DNA of 64,000 nt, from positions 83,742-147,741 of the forward strand of contig DATNQN010000020.1 in the NCBI GenBank assembly GCA_036703985.1, in the 5' to 3' direction. The stretch comes from Leptolyngbyaceae cyanobacterium (GTDB taxonomy: Bacteria > Cyanobacteriota > Cyanobacteriia > Cyanobacteriales > Aerosakkonemataceae). Positions 63,432 through 64,000 of this stretch are shown piece after piece. A program made the position numbers and the translations under genes. The stretch's first letter is position 1; each line of letters opens with the position of its first letter. Under the pieces are notes generated by a model. That model was not told the origin of the DNA, made no database searches, and saw only the letters and a program-made list of their open reading frames with translations.

Positions 63432-64000
63432 ATGGCTAAGTCCAACAAAAACTCAAAAAATCGGAAGCCGATCGATGTTGAAATCATCGATAACACCGTA
63501 AAAAGACCGGAAGTAGTAGAAACTCCGATAACATCAGAAATACAGCCCACAAAAAGCGCTTCCGAACAAATTCAGCCACTAGAAAGCGCTTCTGAAGAAA
63601 ATCAAAAGAATAACCATATAGTTGCGGAAGCGATCGGTGCAGCTGGAGGCGGCGTTGCTGGTGCTGCGATCGGTAATTTAGTTGGCGGACGCTTGGGTGC
63701 TGCGATCGGTGCAGTTGGCGGTGCGATCGCAGGTGCAGCAATTGGCGATCGCGCAGCAGAAGGAATCGACCAAAGAGTTGATAGTGCAGTCGATTCCGTG
63801 AAAGATGCAGCCAAACAAGTGTCTCACCAAGTTGAAGGCGTAATCGATACCGTCAAAGAAAAAGTCGAAGAAACAGACCTAAAAAGTGTAGCTCAATCTG
63901 CAAAACAAAAGATTGATGAAGCTGACGTGCGTGGAATTAGTCAATCCGTACAGAACAAAATTGATGAAGCCAACGTTCGCGGTGTCACTGAATCAGTACA
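63432..64000 (+). CDS. Glycine-zipper/LEA-like repeat protein, N-terminal part (3' end outside window)
   Basis: The frame runs from ATG 63432 past the window end with no stop, giving at least 189 residues. Residues 1-65 are a charged linker with EIQP-type repeats (TKSASEQIQPLESASEEN). A glycine-zipper stretch (AIGAAGGGVAGAAIG...GAVGGAIAGAAIGD) covers about 70-110, with a single Ala/Gly-rich membrane-association-like face. Then amphipathic repeats follow with the pattern KIDEAxVRGxSxSVQ, resembling LEA-type desiccation proteins. HIP1-like GCGATCGGTGC units are repeated in the zipper DNA. Function inferred only: membrane- or stress-protection-like. Confidence 0.75.
   Translation, partial: MAKSNKNSKNRKPIDVEIIDNTVKRPEVVETPITSEIQPTKSASEQIQPLESASEENQKNNHIVAEAIGAAGGGVAGAAIGNLVGGRLGAAIGAVGGAIAGAAIGDRAAEGIDQRVDSAVDSVKDAAKQVSHQVEGVIDTVKEKVEETDLKSVAQSAKQKIDEADVRGISQSVQNKIDEANVRGVTESV

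Noticed and set aside
63484..63814. Minus-strand frames across the glycine-zipper gene
   Set aside because: They are Ala/Pro- or Arg/Leu-rich shadows of the repeated coding DNA on the plus strand.

Overview
The window is chromosomal DNA from a cyanobacterium. The evidence is photosystem I genes (psaF, psaJ), the beta-carboxysome shell gene ccmP, a Calvin-cycle class II aldolase, Tic22, a PEP-CTERM protein, an SLH/OprB iron-uptake porin, and the very frequent HIP1 octamer GCGATCGC. Many dispersed short repeats (heptad runs, GC-rich hairpins, in-frame inserts) suggest a repeat-rich filamentous lineage, but the species cannot be named from the sequence. No rRNA, CRISPR array, intact insertion sequence or prophage was seen.

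Layout. 1-8.9 kb: the end of a beta-CASP metallo-hydrolase gene, a long non-coding stretch with a TnpB remnant, an aldose-1-epimerase-like gene, a polytopic membrane protein, tRNA-Lys, fructose-bisphosphate aldolase and a nitrilase-type amidase. 9-20 kb: a secreted zinc metalloprotease, a candidate small RNA, rqcH, a PEP-CTERM protein, remA-gmk, the psaF-psaJ operon with a second divergent psaJ, and tsaD. 20-29 kb: a pentapeptide-repeat gene broken by one stop codon, a small-protein/HNH-nuclease pair, a Uma2 fragment, an alpha/beta hydrolase, an ACT-like protein, a Ycf52-type acetyltransferase, tRNA-Pro and an orphan ABC binding protein. 29-37 kb: tic22, prmC, an SQR-like flavoprotein, a Sua5/YrdC gene, a histidine kinase with an eroded ATP site, hemB and rplU-rpmA.

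37.2-41.5 kb is an accessory island. It holds a second small-protein/HNH pair and, on the other strand, a tight A+T-rich three-gene cassette: an ABC/OLD-type ATPase, a TOPRIM-like protein and a DNA methyltransferase. This is the best candidate for a poorly described defence system. The ATPase-TOPRIM order resembles PARIS (AriA/AriB) and RloA/RloB, here followed by a methyltransferase.

41.5-47.6 kb is a metal-homeostasis block: a divergent outer-membrane porin, znuA, znuC, an SmtB/ZiaR-type repressor, znuB and a 9-Cys SmtA-type metallothionein. A Fur/Zur-like palindrome lies in the znuA/porin gap and an SmtB-type operator lies before the metallothionein, so import and storage of zinc probably respond oppositely to zinc level.

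47.6-64 kb: a sulfotransferase, tRNA-Phe, small conserved proteins, a DUF2126 gene with msrA, thiM, two alpha/beta hydrolases, a duplicated membrane-inserted GNAT gene broken by one stop codon, ccmP, a CHASE-domain histidine kinase, a sulfate-binding protein and the start of a glycine-zipper repeat protein cut by the window edge. A recurring theme is low-complexity intergenic repeats found inside coding genes without breaking the frame (aldose epimerase, rqcH, prmC, znuC, and probably the ABC binding protein).
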